DNA of 64,000 bases, from contig JARUPZ010000021.1 of assembly GCA_031213475.1 (NCBI GenBank), positions 7,819,420-7,883,419 on the forward strand, written 5' to 3'. This DNA comes from Nereocystis luetkeana (lineage: Eukaryota; Sar; Phaeophyceae; Laminariales; Laminariaceae). A program made the position numbers and the translations under genes. Under the pieces are notes generated by a model. The model was not told the DNA's origin and made no database searches. It worked only from the letters and a program-made list of their open reading frames with translations. Numbering within the stretch: the stretch's first letter is position 1; each line of letters begins with the position of its first letter. Below, piece by piece: positions 12,830 through 23,995 of the stretch.

Positions 12830-13525
12830 CGAGACTGTGTTTCAAGGTGTTTTTGCCAAAATCAGGTATATCTGGCCGCTTTTCGGCCAAAATCAGTTAC
12901 ATTCTAAACACAAGTACAAAACACACCCCAGGAGCGCTGCTAGTGTCCAGGCTGACATCATAACTGATTTTGGCTCGAAAAGACCAACTTATACCAGTTT
13001 TTTTTCTGCTCTCTCTAGCTTTCAACTGATTTTGGCCAACTTTGAACCAACCAATCAAAGGGGCCACATATGTACACTGTTGTTTCTCTCCGTATGCGTC
13101 TGCCCTACCTCAGTTGAAATTCTTCTGCATTACGCAACGTATAAACTCTGTGCTCGCACGTACACATTGTACGTCAAAGTACGTTTTTACATAAATATGC
13201 ATACATGAGTATGCTGGTTTCGCTTTTTTTCTTCTTTGGGATGTGCGACGGGCTTCCGTTATTGAATAGTTGTTGTGTCCTACTGCCGCTGCTTTGTTGT
13301 TTTCTATGGTCACAGCGGTCCATACATCACCATGGTCTTGATCTGCACCACCCCGCGTCGAGTTTGTCTCAGGTTTGGTACGGCAAGATAATTTCGTGCC
13401 GAGCTGGCAGTTCCGCGAGGACGGTCAAGAAGATTTAAGCTGTCAACGGTGGAGGTGCGCCAGATTAAATACTCTTCTTGACGCCCCCGCCGTCGCAGAA
13501 CAAACGAAGCCTATTAACAGTGACT
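12830..13525 (+). repeat. Dispersed ~700-bp repeat, copy 1 (second copy at 42.3-42.9 kb, inverted)
   Basis: This stretch matches the reverse complement of 42,300-42,930 in several blocks in the same order. The blocks are the GCCAAAATCAG segment, an ACAAGTACAAAACACACCC block, TTGGCCAACTTTGAACC, TCTCCGTATG and GATAATTTCGTGCCGAGC. It ends with GAACAAACRNAGCCTATT. The motif TGATTTTGGC or its complement recurs several times. No coding frame or terminal inverted repeat is evident, so the class is unknown. It may be a non-autonomous element. Confidence 0.7.
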
Positions 13526-13845
13526 CTCTGCAGGTCCAAGTGAAGCCCGTGGTATCTACACCCTGAAGAAAAGTAAACGACTTAGATTTTGGAGGCCATA
13601 TATGAAACGCTTCTTTTTTTACCCGACTTTCATGGACAGAACACCGCTCGTGGCGCGCGTTTTTTACTTGGTTTTAGTCTACACCTGATTTTGGCTCAAA
13701 CGGATCAGGTATATTTCTGATTTTGGCATTTACCCTGTTCAAAGTCTTCGTCAACTAAACTCATACCAAGTAAAACGTTTGTATTCAACACGTCTTACAT
13801 GTCTCCTTTGTGCTGTCGGTTAGTTGTCTATAATCTATGTTTGCA

Positions 13846-14060
13846 GGTCCGTAAGGATTGTGTCTGCTGCAAAGGAACTGTCAAGGACAACGGCATCTTG
13901 GTCGGCCTGTGCAAGCCCCCCCTGCACTTCTCTGGCTCCAAGCACTCGAGGAAGCTCTTCATCGCCCACGACGAGCAAGTTCAGGGCGAACGCCACGCGA
14001 AGTTCGACGAATGGGCTCGGGTGGAACTGGAGAAAAACACCGCCAAGCGGGAAGGCTGTG
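13846..14060 (+). CDS. Possible exon of an unknown protein with a KDCxxC motif
   Basis: A strong acceptor (CTATGTTTGCAG) precedes an open frame starting VRKDCVCCKGTVKDNGIL. It continues with GLCKPPLHF, then a charged stretch including FIAHDEQVQGERHAKF and WARVELEKN. Amino-acid composition is ordinary and not repeat-driven. C-x2-C followed by another Cys resembles zinc-knuckle motifs in general, but I cannot name the family. The 3' donor is not clear; candidates lie near 14,056-14,068. It could be paired with the possible exon at 11.7 kb. Confidence 0.35.
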
Positions 14061-14255
14061 TCGGTCGATCTCCTCGGTTCGGGCTCGGAATAGATCTTCG
14101 TACTTTAAGAGTCTGTCCTCGTGTCTATCATGATCTGCCGGTACAGCACCATACACGGTTGATCTGCCTTTGGTCTGCACCTGGGGTCCAAATATAGAGG
14201 CGTTCGCGGGCGTTTCGTTGCAGCGTACGCCTGCGTCTATAATATTTCAATACTT

Positions 14256-14641
14256 TCAGCAAACATCCGTTGTGCGTGTACTTGCAAGTCTGTCAGCGGG
14301 TACTTTGAGTTCAAGCGTGGGGAGCGGACTGGTTGATGTGTTTTCGGTGGGGGTTTCTTCACCTAAGAAGAGTGTCAGTTTTTGCATCGCCTCCATCACG
14401 CTAGTGCCTTGGCGAGTGCCAAGGTCTAACTGACTTTTTTGCATCCTCTTTGGGTGCCGTGGACAACGAAAGATCCTGTTTTTTTCAATACACCTTGGGT
14501 GTTTGCCAGGGTGCCGATCCCGTTGTTGTTAGCGAGATTCGCGTTTGCGAGGGAATTTTTGCTACTACTTACTCCCGTCGCTTCGACTTCTTTGCGTTTG
14601 ACGCCGGCCCCGGGCCCACTGCTACGCTTCGTTGAAGACAT
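14256..14641 (-). CDS. Possible minus-strand coding stretch, unknown, two overlapping frames
   Basis: Starting at an ATG at 14,641 (context AAAAATGTCTTC), the minus strand encodes a Ser/Lys-rich segment beginning MSSTKRSSGPGAGVKRKE. Near 14,430 the open frame passes to an overlapping one that includes QGTSVMEAMQKLTLFLGEE. Composition is protein-like, but no domain is recognised and no splice site is certain. It could be a decayed gene or the start of an unidentified element. Confidence 0.2.
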
Positions 14642-15072
14642 TTTTTCTTTAGGAATTCCTGTCGTAGTTGGTTTGGGCGTCCGCCAAAGGTTTCGTTCGT
14701 TGTCGAACCGTTAGGTGTCGCAGGACATGTGTCGACTGGCGCTGGGATTCGTTGAGCAAGTGCTTACTGTCGAAGTTGCATATCACGCTCATGTCGCCTT
14801 CATATCTCATAACAGCTGTAATACATAATTACTACCTGCTTTTTCGGTCATTAGAAGTGCTCTCTTGCGTCACCCTCATCTGCATTTTCCACTAGTATTT
14901 TCCTTATACTCATACATACTACTTGGTTGTTAAAAGGTGTACATTTGAGCTATTGCCCCAACTGCAGCGCATACAACTGCTATTGGTGGAATTGTTCAAA
15001 CCAACCCACCGAATACGTATTTCGGCAAGAGTCTTCTTACACGCAATGCTCATGCCACTCCGAAGGGAAAAC

Positions 15073-15119
15073 TTGTATACATATATATATGTATATATAT
15101 ATATTATATATATATATAT
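15073..15119. repeat. AT dinucleotide microsatellite
   Basis: Alternating TA/AT with a few GT interruptions. Confidence 0.9.
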
Positions 15120-15147
15120 CCCGATAGAATGTTCCACTACATAGGTG

Positions 15148-15226
15148 TTGGAGCCTCTCCTGCGACCACGGACAGGATAGTATAAAATCGGGGCGGTAAT
15201 CATGTGATTCAATGTGAGTAATGTAA
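15148..15226 (+). mobile_element. Short 3' end of a LINE like the one at 23.9 kb
   Basis: The block GGAGCCTCTCCTGCGACCACGGAC and the following ATTCAATGTGAGTAATG resemble the reverse complement of 24,010-24,055, the 3' terminus of the LINE nested in the copia element. Only the terminal ~75 bp remain and the (CAA)n tail is missing. Confidence 0.5.
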
Positions 15227-15420
15227 CTTCCCGTGGGGAGGTGGAGTGTGTTGAGGCGCTTTGTGATTCGAAGAAGCTGGCCTAATCGTGGGATGAGGCG
15301 AGGTCAGACGACAGACGAAAGCGTCTAGTCACTAGAGCTTCTTGGGCTTAGACTGCAGCGGCGGCCACAACAACAGGTCATAGCAAACCTCGAAAAAAGG
15401 GTGCCCAGACAATTGAACTA
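15227..15420 (+). repeat. ~360-bp dispersed repeat, 5' fragment
   Basis: It begins ACTTCCCGTGGGGAGGTGGAG and continues with GATTCGAAGAAGCTGGC, GGTCAGACGACAG and CAGACAATTG in the same order as the copies at 32,622 and 32,983. The 3' half of the repeat is not present. Confidence 0.75.
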
Positions 15421-16480
15421 CTTTCTGGGTATGGCCGACCAGCGTTCCGTCCAAGAGGGAGGTGTGCGCGCCCCGCTGGATATGGTGGGAGTTAGGCCAC
15501 CGCTCTGGACGTACTGAGAAAACAAGGGGAAGGAGCTTGCGTGCGTGGATCCGGGGCACGAGACGGAGGCATCGGCTAAGGCGGAGCCACGGGCATTGGC
15601 ACAGACCCTATCGCAGCACCAGCCGATCCTGCCATGATGGCTTTGCTGCACCAATTGTTGGCGAGCAACCACGCGTTCGCGGCTCGGGTCGCATGTCTTG
15701 AAAACATCTAGGCCCACACGAAGCAGCAGGAGAAATATCAACTGCAGTCGCAGCCGTAGCAAATTCAGCTGGTTCGCCGACCTCCCGAGGGCGCTATCGC
15801 CGGGGGGCTGTTGGCCCCGTGGACTGGCGGCGCCATGGGACGTCAGTCGCTGCCAGCGCCGGAAGACGCGAACCTCCAGGCCGTTATCTCTGCGGGCATA
15901 AACGCTACAGTAAAGCAGGCGGCAAAACTTTGCCACGCTTCGGAAGGCCCAGCCCCTAAGGTGAAATGATCTCCCAGCACGGACGGGCAACAGACTGGCT
16001 ACACGAAAGGCCGGGCAGGCACCGGAGGAGGAGGTGGGTCCACGTTCAAGGCAAACCTGCTGGTGCGGGGGACTCCACCGGGCGTTTGCGATATCGCATG
16101 TCGCGGCGACGCGCGCCGGCGGATAAACTGCGCGTTCTCCCACCTCCCAGCCGCTAACACAGCCCCGTTGGTCGCCGTGCAGCAGCAGCAGCTGCAAGCA
16201 CAGTCATCGCCACCGACACCTCCGCCACCCCCGCTGCTGCCGACGCCGACGCTGCGGCACCTGTGGCCGCAGTATCAGGCGGCCGCTATGGTCGGAGATC
16301 GAGCGGTAGTAGGAGGGGCGGGAGCCTCCCAGTCAACGCGCGTCGCACGCTTCAGCAGAAACGACGCGCCCGGCGGCCAGGGCGGGACTGCCGCCGGGGG
16401 CGAAGCGAGCGGGGGACCAGCAGCAGCGGACAATACGAGCTCTGCCATTTGGCGGGGCCGACCGATCGGCGCCTAGTGTC
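15421..16480 (+). pseudogene. GC-rich decayed coding stretch, origin unknown
   Basis: This block is clearly GC-richer than its flanks. One plus-strand frame encodes a stretch starting PADPAMMALLHQLLASNHAF and reading ARVACLENI. Further on it contains GGAMGRQSLPAPEDANLQAV and a Gln/Pro/Ala-rich part near 16,170-16,270. The minus strand also stays open for 259 codons at 15,418-16,197, but its composition is poor. The N-terminal helix-like, Gln-rich character would suit a gag-like or structural protein of an old element. This is inference only. Confidence 0.3.
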
Positions 16481-16940
16481 GATAGAAGACTGGGCAATCT
16501 TCTCATAAGCCAGGAGGTCCGTGGTAATTCTCCACGCATCCACTCCCGGGTTGGTGTTGCCGGCCGTCTTTCACGGTGATCACCGGGTACCGAGAAATGA
16601 AAACAGTGAATCCAGCGGCAGATATATTGGGATAGGGTCCTGTCCAGCGACTGTGCGGCATTGAGAAAATGTGATTCACGTAGGAACGCAGTGCCGCCGC
16701 AAGTTACAACACTCGTCCCATCCACCCCCGCATGTCCCCTAGCCTCACGCCCTCTGCCACATTATGGACGCACGTGGATCCCTATTGTCAGCTAAATCAT
16801 GCCACCCAGCCTCGCACGACCACCCTCCTCCCCCCCGTCCGCCCCCCGTCGCGTTGTGCATGCACGGGGACCCTTACGGTCAGCGTATGCAGGAAGGAGA
16901 GTTGATAATGTTTTCTGCTGAAACAGCATGATCCGTTCGC

Positions 16941-17549
16941 ATGTACAGACAACGCAAGACATTTTACCTCGTGAATCAGATTGCCAGCCTCGCGACGTAC
17001 ATACACCAGCGATCACCCATAAGAAGGGAATACTTGACAAAATGGGCTTTCAGCCTGAACAGAGGGCCAGATTACCCCACTTCTCTCCGAATCAGGACTG
17101 TACCGAGGTTGCGGAAGGTTCAGTACCGCAGCCTTGGTGTCAGTAGAGGGCCAGGTTATCCCCTTCCGACAGAGAACCCAGGCAGTATCGGGGACGCGGA
17201 AGGCTCACACTACAGCACAGAACAGCTTAATCAGAAGGCCAGATTACCCCACTTTCACGCGAATCGGTACAGTGTCGATACCCCAAAAGGCCCAAATCCG
17301 AAGGGCCGTCCAGCAATTCAGTACACAGAAATCCCCCCAGCAGCACAGACAACGCACATAATTTGCCAAAGCGACCAGCCACCCTTGCAGAGAACAGGTG
17401 AACCCACGCTGGGTTTGGACGACGTGCGGGACAGTACCGGGTCAGCGTTCGCGGCTTCCTGTTGGGGAGTCGCGCCGTCGGAAACTATCATACAGCACGG
17501 TGCAACAACGGCACGCAGAAAAAAACAAACTCGGAAAAAACAATATTGA
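16941..17549 (+). CDS. Open frame of 202 codons built partly on tandem repeats, unknown
   Basis: The frame runs through three degenerate ~80-bp units (17,058-17,345), giving repeated RARLPHF/KARLPHF-like segments. It ends in a basic tail (ARRKKQTRKKQ). No known domain is seen. It lies just upstream of the DIRS-like reverse transcriptase remains, so it could be the upstream part of that element. It may equally be a chance frame over a repeat. Confidence 0.25.
   Translation: MYRQRKTFYLVNQIASLATYIHQRSPIRREYLTKWAFSLNRGPDYPTSLRIRTVPRLRKVQYRSLGVSRGPGYPLPTENPGSIGDAEGSHYSTEQLNQKARLPHFHANRYSVDTPKGPNPKGRPAIQYTEIPPAAQTTHIICQSDQPPLQRTGEPTLGLDDVRDSTGSAFAASCWGVAPSETIIQHGATTARRKKQTRKKQY
17058..17345. repeat. 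Three degenerate tandem units of about 80 bp
   Basis: Units begin AGGGCCAGATTACCCC, AGGGCCAGGTTATCCC and AAGGCCAGATTACCCC, and share GCGGAAGG and CAGTACxG-like blocks. Confidence 0.65.
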
Positions 17550-19597
17550 CGCCTGAAAAAAGGAAGCTCTGTATACGCTCGACAACATTTGCACAACCGT
17601 GATGCGAGATAAGCGAAGCGTTGTGAAAGACGTCGCATGCATGAACGATAGCATTACCTCTGCACCACTGATAGACCCCGTGCACACACAACAGTTCTTC
17701 GGAGACTTGAAAGGATTCGCGGCAGTCGACGAGCTAATCATGATAGCCACAGGAGGGGTACCTGTACACGCAGCAGCGACGGGCGTAGATCTAACGCGCG
17801 CATTCCAGTACGGAAACCATCCCAGTGCCAATGAGCCTTTGCCAGCGGTCTGGCTTACCCTCAGCGAAGATGTACAACAACAGAAAAGCTTTGTCATACT
17901 AAACTCAGGTGTGCAAGAAGTCCCTAAGTTAAGAGTGTCCCCGTTGGCGACCGTAGTGACACACAAAGTCAGGATTATCAAGGATCTACCATTTCATGAC
18001 CAAAGTCGAGAAAACAAAGGTGGGCTCAACGGAGATACCAACCTTCACACTGCCCCGTAAAGCCTGTGCGCATAGGAGCTGCCCAAGGTTCTTGACAAAG
18101 GCGTGACGATGAGAAATAGGTTCGCAGGAGAAGGGATATTGGCGAGTAAGGCTGATGTGTCAGACCCCCTTTAGCAACGTTTAGGTCGACCCTCTTCTAG
18201 CTCATAATGTTTGCTACATAGTAGGAGATCTGGTTGTGATTGATTTTCGATTAACCTTCGAATGGTCGGGATTGTTTGTGGTATGCGGTAGCTTGATCCA
18301 GGTATGCGGGTATTGGGGATTGGGGGTTTTATATACGGTGGGGTTTCGTATTATGTATCGAGGCATTATTTAGTATGCCTCGTGGATGGAGGAATGGAGC
18401 TGCTCCTCCGAGAGCAGTCACTGATGTTAATGATACGACCCAGGCTTTGATGATAACGTTACTGCCTGTCTATATGTGAGTGGTGCAGCCGGTGACAATC
18501 TTGGTGCGGCTTACCTCCTGTGTTTGATTTATTGTACTAGTATTTTATTTGCTCGTCCTCAACGATCATTGTGTAGACCACATGCGTATCACGTGCACGC
18601 GTCCGACAGCTACTGTAAACTAACAGGGATCGCGAGGTTTCTGGGGCGTCAAGTCTTCTGCGGGCGAACATGCGCATTGCAACACCACTCTGGATTCGAT
18701 CTAGGTATTAGACGAAGGAAATGAAATGATGGACTATTTTGAGGCGGTCGCTCGATGGGAAGAGGTACACCCACGCCGCTTCCGATGCACGCACAGCGGG
18801 GGAGAGATATCCGACTCATTGTTTGCAACCGTGTACGTAGACGACTTGCTACAGCATGGTACAGCTCTCAGACTCCAAAAAGGACCCGTGCTCTTTAGGT
18901 CTCTGAGGCTGACTGACCTGCTGGTTGGGAGTTCGAGAAGTGCTCTCGTGCAGTAATGATCGGGTCACGCCGAAAGTGAATCTATGCGATGCGGTTGTTG
19001 CAAGCAGCCAGAGTGAGCAATGGAACAGGCACCACAGACACGGTGACGGGCACGGTGGGCAAAGCAGGGCCCAAAGGGTTGGGGATCGATGGGACGGGTA
19101 TCACTGATCACTTGGCTTTGACTTTCTCCCGTTAATTGGTGGTGTTTAGTAAACACCGGGCTGTTCTGTGACCTCGTCACTGGTTCTTTTCACGGAATTG
19201 AAAGCGTTCCCACACCGGGGATCCTCCCTGCCCCTATAAGATCCGCCCCGAGGATGCTAACCAAAGCTTGCCCTCTGCCTGTCGAATAGACCCGACGCGT
19301 GACACTGATCAGGACAGTTGTCTCGCACCGTATCATTCTTCCCACAGCACTGGTCACGACAGTCGCAGCGGTATGAACCTCCTACCCTGGCGCCACTCGC
19401 TGTAACGCCCCCCCTGCCCGACGCATGACGATCGTTGGCACAAAGCGGGCATCGCAGTACTTGCCCGGCGACAGCGCGTGCGCTTTCCTCCTCAGCCGGC
19501 CCAGCGTTTGTAGCACCCCCCCAGAGGGCATTACGATCACGAACCGCTGCAGAGCGTGCGCCTTCCATCTCCGCACCGCGCCGTCAGCTCGATGTTC

Positions 19598-19905
19598 CTG
19601 CTCCCCTCCTTCCTCAGTGTCGCCTCCAGACTGTGGTGAGAAGAGCGGCGATCTTGACCTTCGTCCGGACGTTCTCCAGCATTCTTCGTCCCATCCATCG
19701 CCGTCGGCCTGATACTGCAACGCCTCTCCTTTCCGTGGGATTGCCCTTAGACGGTGGTACGAGCTTTCGGGCCTGACCTTCGTCCAGATGTTCTTCAGCA
19801 TTCTTCCGTCCATCGCCGTCGGCCTGATGTTGCAGAGCCTCTCCTCCCCGCGGTGTTGACCGTGGACGCTGTTGAGAACAGCGGCGGACCTGACCCCCGT
19901 GCATT
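19598..19905. repeat. Tandem repeat of about 120-bp units
   Basis: Two to three units share CCTTCGTCC, TTCTxCAGCATTCTTC, CCATCGCCGTCGGCCTGAT and GCCTCTCC blocks in order. They are GC-rich. The minus-strand open frame across them simply follows the repeat. Confidence 0.75.
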
Positions 19906-20221
19906 CTTCACGACTTGTAACTCCCAGCGCCCTATCTGTATAACACGCTCGGAGCATGTACTCACCTGTGAAAAATACGTTTTTCTTCCTGCTTCACCTG
20001 CATCTGAGTGAGGTGGGGGGTCACCTGCATCTGAGGTGGGGGGTGCCTCTCGCAGGCCTACATCTGCATTTTGACAATAATCTACACGTATACTGTTTCG
20101 GCCCCGGCATGGATTCCGCTGTAAGCTATCGTCCTACCATACAACCTCACCTTTAACAGAAACTTTACAGAATTCTGCCAGTCCATAATGGCGGGGCTAT
20201 ACGTGGCCACACTGCACGAAC

Positions 20222-20520
20222 ACTGCGGTGATTGACCACGTTGCCCCTCTCTATATATCTGCGCGCTTGATAGTCTAACCTGTAGTATTGGCCCACCGCT
20301 TGATACCCCAATATACTTGCGTACTGGACTCTCGATATTACAAAACTTCACATACCTTTGGCAAACGTGCATGCGGTGATTGCCCACGTTGCCCCCCTCT
20401 ATATGACTGCGCGCTCATATATGCTGTAGTAATGGCCCACGGCTTGGTACCCGAGTATACTTGTGAACTGGACTGTCGATATTGCAAAACTTCACGTACC
20501 TTTGGCAGACGTTTCAACCT
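20222..20520. repeat. Two tandem copies of a 147-bp unit
   Basis: GCGGTGATTGACCACGTTGCCCC at 20,225 recurs as GCGGTGATTGCCCACGTTGCCCC at 20,372. The sequence in between (CTCTATAT, TGCGCGCT, CCCACSGCTTGRTACC, CGATATTxCAAAACTTCAC, ACCTTTGGCA) is repeated in order. The period is a multiple of three, and a 115-codon plus frame crosses both copies (20,288-20,635). No domain could be assigned. Confidence 0.8.
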
Positions 20521-22017
20521 GCGCCGTGGACTGTGTCGACGCTGCCACCATTCACTTATCTTGGCCAGACGCTTCTTACTGTACCTTCCATCAACAACAG
20601 TTTCTGCGTATATTAGCATTCCTCTGCCACTCTGAAGTATCTGCGAATGTCTCTTAGTCTCTTGGTAAGGATTAGGACGTTCTGACCTATTGATTTACTT
20701 CGATCGCGCGTAATACGGGTTTACATGACATACACCTACCTTTTGGCGATTATCCCAAACTTCTCTGCATTAAGAGTAGGTACTTCTTGCGAATGTGGAG
20801 GTGATTTTAGGTATGGGTTCGTCACGGACGTGCTGTAGGAAGGTCATGACGAGTCCTCTTTCTACTCCCTCCTCCTGATGTAGAGTTCTACTTGGTATGC
20901 TTCGAGTGTTTCGTCTTTCTGGCACTAGCCAAATTATTATCCGATCCCGAGGGACGACATCGTTTGAAGGTACTGGCGTTTACGCCACTTCGACGTACGG
21001 GCACTTCTAAATTGCTTCCAAGTAATGTATCTGTTAAGATAGCGAGTCAATATGAGGGGCTCAGGAACCTCTGGTGCATCCCTACTGTGGGATGGTTCAC
21101 TAGCCGGGGTAACTATATTATTCCGAGTTAGTAAGTCGTTTGAAGGCACTGATGTATACGCCACCCCCAATCTAACTCAGAATCAGGGTACAAAATTGAG
21201 ACGACGACAAGACCCCCTTGATCGCATGGATCTCGCTTGCCACGGATCACGTGCGCTTATTCGGACCGGGGGAGGAATGGGTGTCGCCCATTTAAGCCCC
21301 GAAGAAGAGTACGAATTGAGACTCTACGATCGACGCGTTAGTATTCACTACCACAAACAGAATGAGAATCTCGTGTCCGCGAGAAAAGGCCAACGATATC
21401 AAAGGCTGCTGTTTGACCAGTGGCCCGTGAGCAGGAGGCGAGCGTCGGTGAGGAGCGTTCTCATTGTGGTCGGGATGTTGTGGAACCTCACGTACGTAGT
21501 GCGAGCGGGCAGGTATGTCGTATGGAGGCTGTTGCGACTGACCGGATTACACGACGCAAGCGCTAGAAACAACCATAACCGCATAGCAGAGTTTGTCAGA
21601 GAGTTTCACGCGGGCGTCCTCTGTAAGAACTGGGCGATAGATCTCGAGCTGCTACTAAAGGGAGAGGCGCTTAGCGCGCCCTGCTCCATGGCGATATAAC
21701 GACTCGCCAGAAGGCATTATCTGACTGACGCAAGGTTTCAGGTGGTGGGAGGATTTTGCGTTGAGAAGAAGGTTTTTTGGAGATACGACGTGCCGACAGA
21801 GTTGACTGCAGAATTTGAAAGAATAGCCGATCTTCAGGAGACCTGTACCATCACAATCAACCTACTAAAGTCTTTGGGAATGGATGAGACCGCGTTGGTA
21901 ATGCTCGATTTGGCAGGCCAGACGTGGCAGTAGACCCGACACAGATGCGAGGCGATAGCATGGCGGCCGTATCGTGGGTGTGTCGAAGCGGCGGGGCCAT
22001 AGACATATGAGCGTGCT

Positions 22018-22387
22018 TGTTCGATATAGCTTGTCTCAACGAACAACCTAGCAATAAGTTACGGTTACATACGTTGTGTCACGGAGGTAAAGTTACAGGG
22101 ATCGTCTCGTGGTCTCACTCACGAGCAGTCCCGCGGGTATGTACGAGTGGGCACTATGCGAGGAGGTTTAGGTATTCGACTACGAGCGGTTGTTACTGGG
22201 CTGTGGAGAGTTGACCCACATGACCCACTCCACCGTTCCCCCTGTATTCGTCTACCCCTTTCCGGGCCGACATATCAAATACATCTTAAACTATCTTCTC
22301 CACACTGCGTGTTGCAGTGCCTCGCTCACAGCCTAGTGTGGCTGTTGGGAGCTTATCCGTCCATCGCATATCCGCGCTAGTTGAACA
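22018..22387 (+). repeat. 5' LTR of the copia element
   Basis: 370 bp, starting TGTTCGATATAGC and ending TTGAACA. It is preceded by the target duplication GTGCT. Confidence 0.92.
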
Positions 22388-22423
22388 CGTTAGCGACTTA
22401 TTGTTCGAGCAAGCAGCCTGATC

Positions 22424-23800
22424 ATGCCGAGTGGAACCCCAGTGGACGGGTCGTCCGAGATGGACGACCTGACCATTCTCTTGAGACAGCTGGCGGCGGA
22501 CAGGAGAGAAGACCAAGATCGACGCGAGAGCGACCGAGAGCTGCGACGTCAAGACGATGAGCGACTGAAGACGCAGATGTTCGAGGAGATGGATCGCATA
22601 CCTGCTGCGGTTAGTGAGGTTGCGCCTGGTGTTACTGGTGAGCGGGTCTGAACCGCTACCAGTGCAGGGGAAGTATGGGGAGTCAGCTCCAGTGGGAGTT
22701 TGCCAGGTCTTGGCGCGGCAATAGGCCTGCGAAGGAGTGGTGCGAGTAGCAGCGTAGATGGTCATAAGGCTGAAGTTGGTTCTCGCGAATTTGGGAGTTT
22801 GAAGCAGTCGGTTCCAAAATTCAGTGGAAAGTCGGAAGATGTTCTTTTGTGGAAGGAGAACTTCGAAGTGTTTACTTCCATGGTTGGGTGCATGTCGGCG
22901 TTCCTCGTAGATCATGATATGATGATTGGCGACGTTACGAAGAACACTCAATATTCTCTCTCGCAAGGGTTCAGTGAGGAACATGTCAAGACAGCTAGAG
23001 TAGCTTGGATTTTCCTGACTGAGAGCGTTGTGAACCGTGATCTGCTAGGTAGATTGTTCACAACAAATTCAACTAGTGCTGGCTGGAGAATGCTGTGTGA
23101 TTGGTTCATGCCCAAGACCATGGGTGAACAGGTCGAGTGGTCGGTAGCGTTCGACTCCGCAAAAATGAAGAAAGGAGAAGAGCCCATGAAGTACTATGGT
23201 CGGATTGACAAGATTAGGAGTGCTCGCGGGTGCTAGGTGTGGTCAAGTCGGTAGCAGACGTCAACCGCAAGATCATCATGACCCTCACATAAGACTACGA
23301 AATACAGGAACGTACTATCTTGTAACGTGAGGATGTCACTCGAGCGGAGATCGAGAGCATCATCCGACAGCGGTACTTGCGCCTTTCCGCGCCGAAGGGT
23401 AAAGACGTGGGCCAGGCTCTATTGACGATTGGAGCTGCTCGAGGTGGTCGTGCAGGTAGGGGTAGGCATAGAAGTAACGGTAAGCAGAGAGGTGGAAGTG
23501 ACACCGCAAGTTAAAACAGTCAGGGTAGCAGTAGCAGTAACCCCCAAGCCCCAACACATAACCCCCCCCTCAGCGTTCGACAAAGTTAAAGGAAAACGCA
23601 TTCGTTGCTTGGAACCCGGGCACACCTGGTCCCAGTGCAAGGATTGCATCCCCCCTGTACCAGACCATACATCAGGCGGAGGTGCGCAAGGCCAGAACAA
23701 AGGCGGTGAGACTATGTGTTGTCTTGCGAAGTGCGTGCTTGGTGCTAACGATGACTTGTGTAATGAGGAACGTCGTGATTGCATAGATAGTTGAGAAGTG
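22424..23800 (+). pseudogene. Copia gag region, fossil
   Basis: It contains the gag core-like segment VPKFSGKSEDVLLWKENFE and MGEQVEWSVAFDSAKMKKGEE. Downstream lies a CCHC-like segment, RCLEPGHTWSQC, at about 23.6 kb. It is typical of copia gag (the UBN2 type) and is broken. Confidence 0.8.
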
Positions 23801-23918
23801 GATAGCGGACAGTGGTGCATCCTATCACATGATCCATTCAGCTGACATCTTGAGCGATGTAAGACTTTTCGAAGACAAGGTTAGAATCGGTCACAACCAT
23901 CTGATCGACGTGGTAGGG

Positions 23919-23919
<1 letters not shown>

Positions 23920-23994
<75 letters not shown>
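23920..23994. repeat. (TTG)25 microsatellite, 3' tail of the nested LINE
   Basis: About 25 uninterrupted TTG units lie directly next to the putative target duplication TAGGGT. Read on the element's strand it is a (CAA)n tail. Confidence 0.95.

Positions 23995-23995
<1 letters not shown>

Noticed and set aside
13846-14060. C-terminal zinc-binding part of DNA polymerase delta
   Set aside because: The first cysteine pair is suggestive, but the rest does not fit and the order with the 11.7-kb segment is wrong.
15418-16197. 259-codon minus frame
   Set aside because: Composition is rich in Arg, Ser, Cys and Leu, as typical of the antisense of GC-rich coding DNA. The plus strand looks more protein-like, so I did not call the minus frame.
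20288-20635. Possible zinc-finger protein over the 147-bp repeats, reminiscent of EsV-1-7-type motifs
   Set aside because: The cysteine and histidine spacing does not fit that motif.
23920-23994. (TTG)n as a CRISPR-like or regulatory array
   Set aside because: It is a perfect microsatellite at the tail of a LINE. No spacer structure.
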